Shown: positions 16,581 through 25,194 of the stretch, one piece after another
How positions within the stretch are numbered: position 1 is the stretch's first letter
How the letters are laid out: each line of letters begins with the position of its first letter
From: Lachnoclostridium sp. UBA7215
GTDB lineage: Bacteria; Bacillota; Clostridia; Lachnospirales; Lachnospiraceae
Reading direction: 5' to 3'
NCBI GenBank assembly: GCA_002490465.1
Contig: DKUB01000006.1
Span: forward strand, 1 to 55,418
Length of the DNA stretch: 55,418 nucleotides
Position numbers and translations under genes: made by a program
Notes under the pieces: generated by a model
The model's input: only the letters and a program-made list of their open reading frames with translations
The model's database searches: none
What the model was told of the DNA's origin: nothing

Positions 16581-18458
16581 TTATTGCGACATAATTTCTT
16601 TCCATTTACGGTTATAATACCGGTCCGTCTCTTCACCCAGATAGGTAAATACCTCACAATTTGTCAGTGATTTCAAGTCCGGGAAAGCAATATCACTCTC
16701 TCTGTATTCCTCTTCCTCAATCAGCGCACGTCCGTCCGCACTTGGAATGGAATAGGTGATATAATCAAAATTTTTCTTCATCGATTCCGGGCGGCATAAG
16801 AAATCCAGAAATTTTTCCGCATTTTCTTTATTTTTTGCACCTTTTGGAATGACCCAGGAATCCATCCACAGATTACTGCCCTCTTTTGGAATCACATATT
16901 CCAAATCCGGATTGGATTCCTGACACGTCAGTGCCTCCCCGGAATAAATGACACCAATGGCAGCCTCTCCGGCTATCATTTTATCTCTTACCTCATCCAC
17001 TACATACGCCTGTACAACCCCGGAGCTCTTTTGTTCCAACAGCTTATCCGCTGCCCGGTCTATTTCATTTTTATTTGTCGAATTCAGCGAGTAACCAAGA
17101 AATTTGAGAGTAATACCAAAAGCGTCCCTCACACTTTTCTGCATCAATACATTGTCATGATACTTTGTATCCCAGAGAACCTCCCAGCTGTCGATAGAAC
17201 CCTCTGTCATCTTTTTGTTATACAGGATACCCACAGTTCCCCATAAATAGGGCACACTATAACTATTATCCTCGTCATAGTTCCTCGCAAAAGACCAGTA
17301 TTCCTCATCTATGTGGGTGGCATTCGGTATATTCCCCCAGTTTATTTTTTCCAAAAGTCCCTCCTCCGCCATTCGCTTTACCATATAATCGGATGGACAC
17401 ACGAGGTCATAATCTGCCGCCCCTTTCGCAATAATCGGGTACATTGTCTCATTGGTATCGTACTCGTCACTGGTCACCTTAATCCCGGTTTCTTTCTCAA
17501 ATTCCTCAATCAGCTCCGGGGCAAGATATTCCCCATAGCTGTACAGGTTCAGCTTGTCTGTGCTGACAGCGCTTGTCTGTCTGTAGCCGATAAACAGCAG
17601 TATGGCAAAAACCGGCACGCAGGCGGCGGCTGCATAGTAACGGACGCGGCTGGTACGAACTGCAGCCTTTTTCTTTTCCGCACTCTCCCTGTACTTATTA
17701 TAAAGAACCAGGAGGATAAAAACCGTAATAAACATTAACGTGGACAGAGAATAAATTTCCGGCCGTATCCCCTTCTTCTGCTCGGTGTATATCATCGTTG
17801 ATAAGGTATTCACACCGATTCCCTTTGTAAAATGTGTAATAACAAAATCATCTAACGACATGGTAAAGGATAGTAAAAATCCCGTCAGTACCCCCGGCAT
17901 AATATCCGGCAGAATTACTTTCCGGAATGCATAGGGTTTAGAGGCCCCCAAATCCAACGCAGCCTCATAGGCGCTTGTATTTCTCTTTCGCAGCCTTGGG
18001 GCCACACTCAAAATAACATAGGGCAGATTAAACGTTATATGGGCAATAAGCACACTTGAAAAACCCATTGTGTAATCCAATGCCAGAAACAAAAGCATCA
18101 GGGAAATACCTGTCACAATATCGGCATTTAGCATCGGAATATTCGTCAGGGACATAAGCGCCGCCTTTTTCCAACGTTTCATCCGGTTGATGGCAAAGGC
18201 GACAATTGTCCCAAAAATCGTGGCCACAAGGGCTGATAAAAGGGCCAGTATCAACGTCGTAAAAAGTGCGTTGAGAATCTCCCGGTCCGAAAACAGCCCC
18301 TCATACCATTTCAGGCTGAAACCGGTCCACTGTCCCCTTGTCTTTGACTCATTAAAGGAAAGCGCAATCAATATTACAATCGGGAGATAGAGGAAAAGGA
18401 AAATAAGCCCCAGATAAATCTTTCCTCCCACACGGACAAGGCGGCTTTTTCTTACCAT
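16581..18458 (-). CDS. potCD: Spermidine/putrescine ABC importer, fused permease and binding protein (PotC-PotD)
   Basis: This 625-residue protein joins two normally separate importer parts. Residues 1-270 are the PotC permease, with about six helices and the EAA loop SAYEAALDLGASKPYAFRKVILP. A further helix (about 276-292) anchors residues 300-625, a PotD-type periplasmic-binding fold (LNLYSYGEYLAPELIEEFEKETGI). The fusion tethers one binding domain to each transporter. Such fusions are known in Firmicutes. The start overlaps potB by 7 bases. Confidence 0.92.
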   Translation of the reverse strand: MVRKSRLVRVGGKIYLGLIFLFLYLPIVILIALSFNESKTRGQWTGFSLKWYEGLFSDREILNALFTTLILALLSALVATIFGTIVAFAINRMKRWKKAALMSLTNIPMLNADIVTGISLMLLFLALDYTMGFSSVLIAHITFNLPYVILSVAPRLRKRNTSAYEAALDLGASKPYAFRKVILPDIMPGVLTGFLLSFTMSLDDFVITHFTKGIGVNTLSTMIYTEQKKGIRPEIYSLSTLMFITVFILLVLYNKYRESAEKKKAAVRTSRVRYYAAAACVPVFAILLFIGYRQTSAVSTDKLNLYSYGEYLAPELIEEFEKETGIKVTSDEYDTNETMYPIIAKGAADYDLVCPSDYMVKRMAEEGLLEKINWGNIPNATHIDEEYWSFARNYDEDNSYSVPYLWGTVGILYNKKMTEGSIDSWEVLWDTKYHDNVLMQKSVRDAFGITLKFLGYSLNSTNKNEIDRAADKLLEQKSSGVVQAYVVDEVRDKMIAGEAAIGVIYSGEALTCQESNPDLEYVIPKEGSNLWMDSWVIPKGAKNKENAEKFLDFLCRPESMKKNFDYITYSIPSADGRALIEEEEYRESDIAFPDLKSLTNCEVFTYLGEETDRYYNRKWKEIMSQ

Positions 18459-19282
18459 ATCCCGGCCCCCTCTCCATTTTTGTCATATTTGTTCATAAGG
18501 GCCATGCTGGCAAGGACAAGCACCATAAGCACAAGAGACAGTCCGGCACCTAAATTCCAGTTATTGGCAGTCGTAAACTCCTGCTCTATCACATTTCCTA
18601 TTAACTGCACTTTTGCCCCGCCAAGAAAGTCTGACAGCACAAAAGTCGTCAGTGCCGGGACAATAACCATTGTACAGCCGCTGACAATTCCGGGCAGAAT
18701 CATTGGTATTGTAATACGCCGCAGCGTCTGCCAGAATCCGGCCCCCAAATCCCTGGCCGCATCAAACGTATCCTGACTGATTTTGGCAAGGGCATTATAA
18801 ATCGGCAATACCATAAAGGGCAGATAATTATAAACCATTCCAAGGACAATAGCCCCCTCTGTATTAATCATGTTCTGTGCAGGAAGTCCAAAAATTCCCA
18901 ATACCTGATTAATCACGCCGCTTTTTTCCAAAAGGGACTGCCAGGCAATGGTCCGAAGAAGAAAGTTCATCCACATGGGGAGAATAAAAATAAATATAAT
19001 AAATCCATTGCTTTTTATATGAAGACTGCGTATCGTAAGTGCCAGGGGAAGAGCCAATACAAAGCAGATAACCGTACATAAAAAAGACAGACGGACAGAC
19101 GTCCAGAGTGCCTTAAAATGAATGGGGTCAGCAATACTTAATATATTATCCCAGGTAAAATCTCCGCTCTTTGCCGTAAACCCGTAATAAGCCATAATCA
19201 GAAGAGGAACAATGATAAATATTGTCATCCACACCACATAGGGAAAGACAATGATACCATTCTTTTTCTTATTGCTCATCAT
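18452..19282 (-). CDS. potB: Spermidine/putrescine ABC importer permease PotB
   Basis: This 276-residue membrane permease has six hydrophobic segments and the cytoplasmic EAA loop (TFDAARDLGAGFWQTLRRITIP) that docks on the ATPase. It starts with GGAGG six bases before ATG 19282 and overlaps the potA end by 14 bases. With PotA and PotCD it forms the polyamine importer. Length and motifs are normal. Confidence 0.94.
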   Translation of the reverse strand: MMSNKKKNGIIVFPYVVWMTIFIIVPLLIMAYYGFTAKSGDFTWDNILSIADPIHFKALWTSVRLSFLCTVICFVLALPLALTIRSLHIKSNGFIIFIFILPMWMNFLLRTIAWQSLLEKSGVINQVLGIFGLPAQNMINTEGAIVLGMVYNYLPFMVLPIYNALAKISQDTFDAARDLGAGFWQTLRRITIPMILPGIVSGCTMVIVPALTTFVLSDFLGGAKVQLIGNVIEQEFTTANNWNLGAGLSLVLMVLVLASMALMNKYDKNGEGAGIW

Positions 19283-20363
19283 GCAGAACCTCCTCTGCCG
19301 CGTTTTCCGGCTTCTTCATAATCTGTATATTAAAGGGGTCAATAAATAAACCCACTTCCGAGCCCGCCTCTGCCATCTGAGTACTGTGAACCAGCCATGT
19401 AGTTCCAAGAGCCTGTACCTCCATTTCATAATGGACGCCCTTAAAAATCAAGGAAGTAACACGGCCGCGTATTGTCCCCTGCTCTGGCGGTACTAAAATC
19501 ATATCTTCGGGACGGATTACCACATCCACAGGGTTATTCTCTCCAAACCCGACGTCTACACAGTCAAACTCCTGCCCCTGTATATTTACCTTTTTATCAC
19601 AAATCATAATCGCCGGCAAAAGATTGCTGTCACCGATAAAATCTGCCACAAAAGCATTCTGCGGCTCATTGTAAATATCCTCCGGCGTTCCGACCTGCTG
19701 AATATATCCCTGGTTCATCACAACAATCCGGTCTGACATTGTCAGTGCTTCTTCCTGATCATGGGTTACATAGACAAACGTAATTCCAAGCTCCTCTTTC
19801 AGGCGTATCAGCTCATACTGCATCTCCTGTCTGAGTTTTAAATCAAGCGCACCGAGAGGCTCATCCAGGAGAAGAATCTTTGGTTCATTGACAATGGCCC
19901 TGGCAATGGCAATCCTCTGCTGCTGACCGCCGCTCAGAGAATCCGGCATACGCTTCTCATAGCCCTCTAAGTTGACAAGCTTCAGGGCGTATTTGATTTT
20001 ATCCGCTATATATTGTTTTGATTTCTTTTTTATTTTCAATCCAAAGGCAATGTTTTCTGCAATATTCATATGAGAAAAAAGGGCATACTTCTGAAAAACT
20101 GTGTTAATGGGACGCCTATTTGCCGGAACACGGGATATGTCTGCCCCATTTAACAGGACAGCTCCCTCATCTGCTGTCTCAAATCCGCCAATGATCCTCA
20201 GAGTTGTCGTCTTCCCGCATCCGCTTGGCCCAAGCAGGGTAACAAACTCATTCTCATGTATGTCCAGATTCAACTGGTCCAGTACCCGTACCCCGTCAAA
20301 GGATTTGGAAATCCCCCTTAACTCAATCCATTTGTCTGCCATCGCCTTCTTCTTTTCCTCCAT
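19269..20363 (-). CDS. potA: Spermidine/putrescine ABC importer ATPase PotA
   Basis: This ABC ATPase of about 364 residues has Walker A GPSGCGKTTT, signature LSGGQQQRIA, Walker B ILLLDEPLGALD and the H-loop Tyr-Val-Thr-His (YVTHDQEEAL). It has a C-terminal TOBE-like domain (about 280-350). The start is uncertain: GTG 20381, ATG 20363 and ATG 20342 are all in frame and none has a strong RBS; 20342 begins MADKWIELRG. It is the first gene of the potA-potB-potCD-regulator-kinase run. Confidence 0.95.
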   Translation of the reverse strand: MEEKKKAMADKWIELRGISKSFDGVRVLDQLNLDIHENEFVTLLGPSGCGKTTTLRIIGGFETADEGAVLLNGADISRVPANRRPINTVFQKYALFSHMNIAENIAFGLKIKKKSKQYIADKIKYALKLVNLEGYEKRMPDSLSGGQQQRIAIARAIVNEPKILLLDEPLGALDLKLRQEMQYELIRLKEELGITFVYVTHDQEEALTMSDRIVVMNQGYIQQVGTPEDIYNEPQNAFVADFIGDSNLLPAIMICDKKVNIQGQEFDCVDVGFGENNPVDVVIRPEDMILVPPEQGTIRGRVTSLIFKGVHYEMEVQALGTTWLVHSTQMAEAGSEVGLFIDPFNIQIMKKPENAAEEVLHDEQ

Positions 20364-20395
20364 CTGTGCCTGCTTTACCACGCATTTATCTAACC

Positions 20396-20424
20396 ATCAT
20401 ATCACAAAACATGTGCTTCATCTA
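20396..20424 (-). promoter_or_regulatory. Candidate potA promoter with extended -10
   Basis: TATGAT (20396-20401, minus strand) carries an upstream TG (TGATATGAT), an extended -10. The -35 at 17 bases (TAGATG) is poor. It overlaps the last codons of the preceding gene. Confidence 0.4.
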
Positions 20425-20700
20425 CCTTTTTTGAATGAAATTTTTCATCATCTCAACCTTTGCCTTTTCCTGCGGGTTCATATCCTTTGTCAGTATATCC
20501 ATAAGGACACGCATTTCTTCCGGACTGAACGACAGGTTATTCTGTTTCAGCTTATTTGTTGCGGCCATCAAAAAGGGAGCTGCATCCTTTAAGTCCCTCC
20601 CCTGCATATTGTCTGCAAGATCTTTCATCACCTGGATTTTTACCGGATGCATCGTTTTAAAAATGTCGTACTGCTCAAAGATCGACTGGCTCTGACTCAT
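20422..20700 (-). CDS. Hypothetical protein, second of an orphan pair
   Basis: This 92-residue, helix-rich, mostly soluble protein begins MSQSQSIFEQYDIFKTMHPV and ends with an amphipathic EKAKVEMMKNFIQKR. It overlaps the end of the upstream gene by 26 bases, and GAGG six bases before its ATG lies inside that gene. No family is recognised. Its basic C-terminus and lack of signal or membrane segments suggest a cytoplasmic protein. The tight overlap implies it acts with, or is produced in a fixed ratio to, its partner. Confidence 0.75.
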   Translation of the reverse strand: MSQSQSIFEQYDIFKTMHPVKIQVMKDLADNMQGRDLKDAAPFLMAATNKLKQNNLSFSPEEMRVLMDILTKDMNPQEKAKVEMMKNFIQKR

Positions 20701-21157
20701 TCATTTCCTCGTTTCCGCCCTCCTGCTTCTCGGGCTGGCTCTGCATCATAGAAGCCATTGCAACCATAGAATCTACCATTTCCTGCTGCTCTTTTGGAAC
20801 CATCGCTTTTATCATTGACAGCATTTCAGGGGAGGGCATTCCTGTAGAAGCATTTCCCGCAGGGGATGTCCCTGTCTCTCCGTCTGAACCACCGCTTCCG
20901 GAAACGTTCTCTGCCATCTCCTGCATCTGCTGCATGGACTGGACAAGCTGCATCATGTCAAACATCCGGCGCATCTGAAAAAACTGCAGAAACATATCTA
21001 TTATCTGTCGTTCCCGGCCTACAGCAAACGGACGCACAGCTCCCAGAAGTCCCTCGATATTAATTGTTTCCCCAATAGCAACATCCAAAAAAGGGATAGC
21101 CGCCTTGAGAATTTTCACACTCTGGTTATTCTTCATACGGCTATCCCATTCCATCAT
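20675..21157 (-). CDS. Methionine-rich hypothetical protein, first of an orphan pair
   Basis: This 160-residue protein has about 20 Met (12%), clustered in RRMFDMMQLVQSMQQMQEM and in the C-terminal third. A Gly/Ser/Thr/Pro linker (about residues 90-110) separates two helical parts, and the C-terminus is acidic. No signal peptide, membrane segment or known domain is seen. It overlaps the next gene by 26 bases. Low complexity may hide homologs. It sits between luxS and potA without an obvious metabolic link. Confidence 0.75.
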   Translation of the reverse strand: MMEWDSRMKNNQSVKILKAAIPFLDVAIGETINIEGLLGAVRPFAVGRERQIIDMFLQFFQMRRMFDMMQLVQSMQQMQEMAENVSGSGGSDGETGTSPAGNASTGMPSPEMLSMIKAMVPKEQQEMVDSMVAMASMMQSQPEKQEGGNEEMNESEPVDL

Positions 21158-21225
21158 GATTGTCCCTGCCTTTAAAACAAGCGGCTGCTTTTATTTTTTA
21201 TTATTCTATGCAGGAGACAGAAAAT

Positions 21226-21699
21226 TTAATACTGCATCCGGTCCGGTGTAATACGATTTAACACCTGTTCCAGATATTTATCTGCCTGATATTTTGCCAT
21301 TGGCAGGTTTAAATCCAGATAATTTCCACACTCTGCGGCAGACGCTCCCGGGACCTCTCCTTCATATTGCCGGATAAACTCAAACAACTCCCGCAGATAA
21401 GGTACAATAGAATCCGGTTCGTAATCCCCTGCCAAAATCAGATAAAATCCCGTACGGCATCCCATCGGGCCAAAATAAATAACTTTTTCACCCAGTATTT
21501 CATGATTTCTCAAAAAAGTTGCTCCGAGATGTTCAATCGTATGTACCTCTGCCGTATTCATAACCGGTTCATAATTCGGCCTCGTCATACGAATATCAAA
21601 GGTGGTTACAATATCGTGCCCTGTACTATCCTTCCGGCTCACATATACACCTGGAAGGAGTTTTAAGTGATCCACGGTAAAACTTGCTATTGTTTCCAT
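21226..21699 (-). CDS. luxS: S-ribosylhomocysteine lyase (autoinducer-2 synthase)
   Basis: This is a 157-residue LuxS. The metal site HTIEH gives His53 and His57 with Cys124 (AAECGNY), and the active-site Cys81 is in GPMGCRTGF with Glu56. It splits S-ribosylhomocysteine to homocysteine and DPD, the precursor of autoinducer-2. ATG 21699 is used, with AAAGGAGGA upstream, rather than the longer frame to 21723. It follows the last glycerophosphotransferase gene by 13 bases, so it may share its transcript. Confidence 0.97.
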   Translation of the reverse strand: METIASFTVDHLKLLPGVYVSRKDSTGHDIVTTFDIRMTRPNYEPVMNTAEVHTIEHLGATFLRNHEILGEKVIYFGPMGCRTGFYLILAGDYEPDSIVPYLRELFEFIRQYEGEVPGASAAECGNYLDLNLPMAKYQADKYLEQVLNRITPDRMQY

Positions 21700-21712
21700 C
21701 TCTATCCTCCTT

Positions 21713-22903
21713 TTACTCTGCATTTTTTATAAAATCACAGACAAGCCCGCATATTCTCTTACAGGCCGTCCCATCGTCCCTGTTGTTATATTTTTCACAA
21801 AATGCCTGATAACGCTCTTTGTAATCTTCCGGGCGGCTCTCCCTGATATCTTTCACCAGCTGCGCCGTTGTCATAGAAATCGGTCCCGGCAGTTCCTTGT
21901 CATAGTCAAAATAAAATCCTCTCAACTCATCTCTGTATTTCTCAAGGTCATATGCAAAGAAATACAGAGGACGCCCCAACAGACTATAGTCGAACATAAC
22001 AGAGGAGTAATCCGTGATCAGAGCATCTGCCACTAAAAACAGTTCCGCAATATCCCTGCTTTGATCAAAAGTATAAATAAATCCCTCATACGGAGACCAG
22101 TCTACAGCTTCCATAATGAGATAATGATATTTTACAATTAAAATATAATCTCTCCCTAATGCCTCTCCCATGTCCTCAAAAGAGAGCGCCGGGCGGAAGT
22201 GATATTCGTTGGCACCGGAAAACTCATCATCACGCCAGGTAGGCGCATAGAGCAGTATTTTTTTATCTGTTGGCAGACCGAGCTTTTCTTTTAACTGCCG
22301 GATATCCTGAACCGTATTCTTATGGAAAAGCACATCATTTCTCGGATAACCAATTTCTAGCATTTTTCCCTGAAAAGCAAATGCCCTGCGAAAAACCGCA
22401 CTGGAAAAAGGATTTTGTGAAATCAAATAATCCCACGTCCGCACATTTTGTTCAAAATTTTTTTTATATTCCTCAATTCCCGACTCCCCGGACATAAATA
22501 CATCATCCATATCAAGAGCCAGCTTTTTGAGAGGCGTTCCGTGCCATGTCTGTATATAGATGGTATTTTTCCGCCTTATCAGGAACTGCGGCTGCCGGCT
22601 ATCGAAAATCCAGACCTGCGCTGTTGCCATGTAATACAGGTATTTAAGCCGTTTCAACGGCACCTGGCGGCATGCCCCCGGAATAGGATAAGGCATTTTT
22701 TCATAAAACCAGATACATTCCCATTTCCTGCCCCAGCCCTGCTCTGTGATATACTCGTATATCGCACGCGGATTTCCCGCATAGCTTTTACCTGCCCCGC
22801 TGCTGAACACAATCCTTTTTTTCTTTACAGGAAACAGCAGACACATAATCCGGTACAAAAGAATCATGGCCTGTTTTCCTATTCTGTACAGCACTCTGCC
22901 CAT
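21713..22903 (-). CDS. CDP-glycerol glycerophosphotransferase family protein (TagB/TagF-like)
   Basis: This 396-residue protein has the family hallmarks WHGTPLKKLALDMDD, GYPRNDVL, LYAPTWRDDEF and ALITDYSSVMFDY. Enzymes of this family move glycerol-phosphate or ribitol-phosphate from CDP-alditol to a growing wall polymer at the inner face of the membrane. A hydrophobic, amphipathic N-terminus (KQAMILLYRIMCLLF) could attach it to the membrane. It is the third of three such genes in a row and the only one without a GT2 domain. Confidence 0.9.
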   Translation of the reverse strand: MGRVLYRIGKQAMILLYRIMCLLFPVKKKRIVFSSGAGKSYAGNPRAIYEYITEQGWGRKWECIWFYEKMPYPIPGACRQVPLKRLKYLYYMATAQVWIFDSRQPQFLIRRKNTIYIQTWHGTPLKKLALDMDDVFMSGESGIEEYKKNFEQNVRTWDYLISQNPFSSAVFRRAFAFQGKMLEIGYPRNDVLFHKNTVQDIRQLKEKLGLPTDKKILLYAPTWRDDEFSGANEYHFRPALSFEDMGEALGRDYILIVKYHYLIMEAVDWSPYEGFIYTFDQSRDIAELFLVADALITDYSSVMFDYSLLGRPLYFFAYDLEKYRDELRGFYFDYDKELPGPISMTTAQLVKDIRESRPEDYKERYQAFCEKYNNRDDGTACKRICGLVCDFIKNAE

Positions 22904-22924
22904 GATTCCCCTTCCCTTCTGCTA

Positions 22925-25183
22925 TTATTTGCCCTCCAGCAGCTTCTCCTGTTCACCAAATACTTTCTCAATAATACGTTCTGATGCGTGTCCGTCATCC
23001 ACATTACAGAAACGCTCGTAAAATTCCTCATAACGCTCTTTATACTGTTCTGTTATATCATCCATATTTTTCAGTGCGCCTAACAGCTCCTCGTTTGTGT
23101 GGAGCAGCGGCCCTGGAAGCTCCTTTTCCATATCAAGATAAATACCTCTGATCTCATCTGCATAAGCATCCAGGTCATATACGAAAAAGAGAATCGGACG
23201 TTTCAGGTTCGCATAGTCAAAAAAGACAGAGGAATAATCCGTAATACATATATCCGACGCCAGATACAGACGGGAAACATCCTCATATTGGCTGCCATTA
23301 TAAACAAAGCCCTCATACTCCGATAAGTCCAAAATATCTGCAATATGATAATGCGTCCGCAACAGAATAACACTGTCCCCGGACAACTCCTTCTGCATCA
23401 GTCCAAGGTCCATTGCCAGTTCAAACTTATAGCGCCCCTTGCCATAAAACTGGTTATCACGCCAGGTAGGCGCATACAGAATAACCCTCTTTCCTTCCGG
23501 TATGCCAAGTTCCCTTTTAACCTCCGCTGCAATCTCTGCTGTATTTTCTGCATACAGCACATCATTTCTCGGATAACCATATTCCAAAATCTTCTCACGG
23601 TTAAGCATAAACGCCCGCTCGAACACATCGGTCGAAAAACGGTTTGCCGATACCATATAATTCCACTCCCGGCTCTGGTCATAAAAGACTATTTTATGAT
23701 CCTGGCTGGCTGCCTGAATATCATCTAAATCAAATACAAGTTTCTTAAGCGGTGTTCCATGCCATGTCTCTAAAAATATTACTCCCGCGCGCTTTTTATT
23801 CCAGGCAGGCTGTCTTACATTAAAGATACGATAACCGCAGCGCGCGGCAAAATATACATAGCGAAGACTGTTACGCTTTACTCTCGTATGTTTTCCGCTC
23901 TTGGCAAGGTTCTCGGATTTTTGATTCAAAACCCAGATATAACGGTACTTATCACCACGGGTTTTCTGCATATATTCATATAGATATTTAGGACTGTCTG
24001 AATAACTTTTCCCAAAAAAGCTCTCAATTAATACCCAGTCCTTCCGAAGCGGCATTTTCTTAAATACCCTTTTCTCAATGACCCGGAACCACTGGAGACG
24101 GCTGCCTAGAAATCCTTTCTTTTTCTTTTTCCATTTGGCAAATCCTATCACCGGCTTTGCCATCCTGTATTTCCCTTTGCGCACAAGATTCAGCTCCGTG
24201 CGCTGTAAAAATCCAAATTCTTTTGTTTTGCTTTTCCATTCAGGGATATTCTGCAGCGCCTGCGTATAACGCCTGGCAATTCCCCCCTTTATCCGGGCAG
24301 GGAATTTTGCTCTGCAATACACGAGCAGATGGCGGTCTAAACACTCCCGCAAGACAATATCCTGCTCCGTCAGACAGTCCAGCGCCTTTTCATAAGATTC
24401 GAGATATTCACGTCCCTTTTTGGGACGCCTTTTCTGGCACAGTGCCGGCAAATTAATGCTGTCGTTGCGGTGACGCCATACATATATGCTGTCCCCGTCC
24501 AAAAAGACAGATTCCCCGGCAAGCTTAAGTGCCTGCACAACAAAACGCGTATCGCTGTAATAGGTATTTGTTGTATCAAAACTGATATTATTTTCCAATA
24601 AAAACTGACGGTCAATTAATAAGTGCTGGGCAGAAAACATAATTCGGAACCGCTCTCTCAGCACCTCTCCCTCTAACTGACATATTCCCTGAATGTCGGT
24701 TTCCCGGCTGGCTTTATCAAGGGTAAAGTTTGCCGGTTTAAACCAGCTGCTGTATTTATTTCCCGTTACCATACGTGCATTTTTTTCTTCCGCAAGCTTT
24801 AAGAGCCTCGGCAATGCATCTTCAAGCAGATAATCGTCACAGTCAATAAAGTACACATATTTGCCTGTCGCTTTCTGAATTCCAAGATTGCGGCAGTAAG
24901 CCACCCCATAGGGCGACCCTTTCACAGGCCTTTCTTCATCCTCTTCCAGGATATCCGCCTCTTCCGGTTCTTCTTTCTCCTGGATCTCCGGCAGCTCATC
25001 CACGGCATTATAAACAGTGACATAATCCATCTGTAAAACTGCATCCGGAACCGGCTCCCCATCCTTGTCATTGACAACAATAATCTCACTCTCTGCCAGT
25101 CCCTGTTCAACAAGTGAACCAATACAGTCCCCCAAATAGGCCTGCCCCTTCAAATACGGAATAATTATACTAACTTTTGCCAT
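22925..25183 (-). CDS. Bifunctional GT2 glycosyltransferase / glycerophosphotransferase
   Basis: This 752-residue fusion has an N-terminal GT2 domain (about 1-260) that starts KVSIIIPYLKGQAYLGDCIG, with the DxD-type site FIDCDDYLL, and a C-terminal TagF-like domain (about 375-750) with WHGTPLKKLVFDLDD, GYPRNDVLY, LYAPTWRDNQFY and CITDYSSVFFDY. It carries an acidic insert (about residues 62-88) inside the GT2 fold. It likely builds a glycosylated poly(alditol phosphate) wall or capsule polymer. It has the same architecture as the next gene upstream, from which it is separated by 11 bases, so they look like diverged duplicates. Confidence 0.9.
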   Translation of the reverse strand: MAKVSIIIPYLKGQAYLGDCIGSLVEQGLAESEIIVVNDKDGEPVPDAVLQMDYVTVYNAVDELPEIQEKEEPEEADILEEDEERPVKGSPYGVAYCRNLGIQKATGKYVYFIDCDDYLLEDALPRLLKLAEEKNARMVTGNKYSSWFKPANFTLDKASRETDIQGICQLEGEVLRERFRIMFSAQHLLIDRQFLLENNISFDTTNTYYSDTRFVVQALKLAGESVFLDGDSIYVWRHRNDSINLPALCQKRRPKKGREYLESYEKALDCLTEQDIVLRECLDRHLLVYCRAKFPARIKGGIARRYTQALQNIPEWKSKTKEFGFLQRTELNLVRKGKYRMAKPVIGFAKWKKKKKGFLGSRLQWFRVIEKRVFKKMPLRKDWVLIESFFGKSYSDSPKYLYEYMQKTRGDKYRYIWVLNQKSENLAKSGKHTRVKRNSLRYVYFAARCGYRIFNVRQPAWNKKRAGVIFLETWHGTPLKKLVFDLDDIQAASQDHKIVFYDQSREWNYMVSANRFSTDVFERAFMLNREKILEYGYPRNDVLYAENTAEIAAEVKRELGIPEGKRVILYAPTWRDNQFYGKGRYKFELAMDLGLMQKELSGDSVILLRTHYHIADILDLSEYEGFVYNGSQYEDVSRLYLASDICITDYSSVFFDYANLKRPILFFVYDLDAYADEIRGIYLDMEKELPGPLLHTNEELLGALKNMDDITEQYKERYEEFYERFCNVDDGHASERIIEKVFGEQEKLLEGK

Positions 25184-25194
25184 TTCGCACTCTC

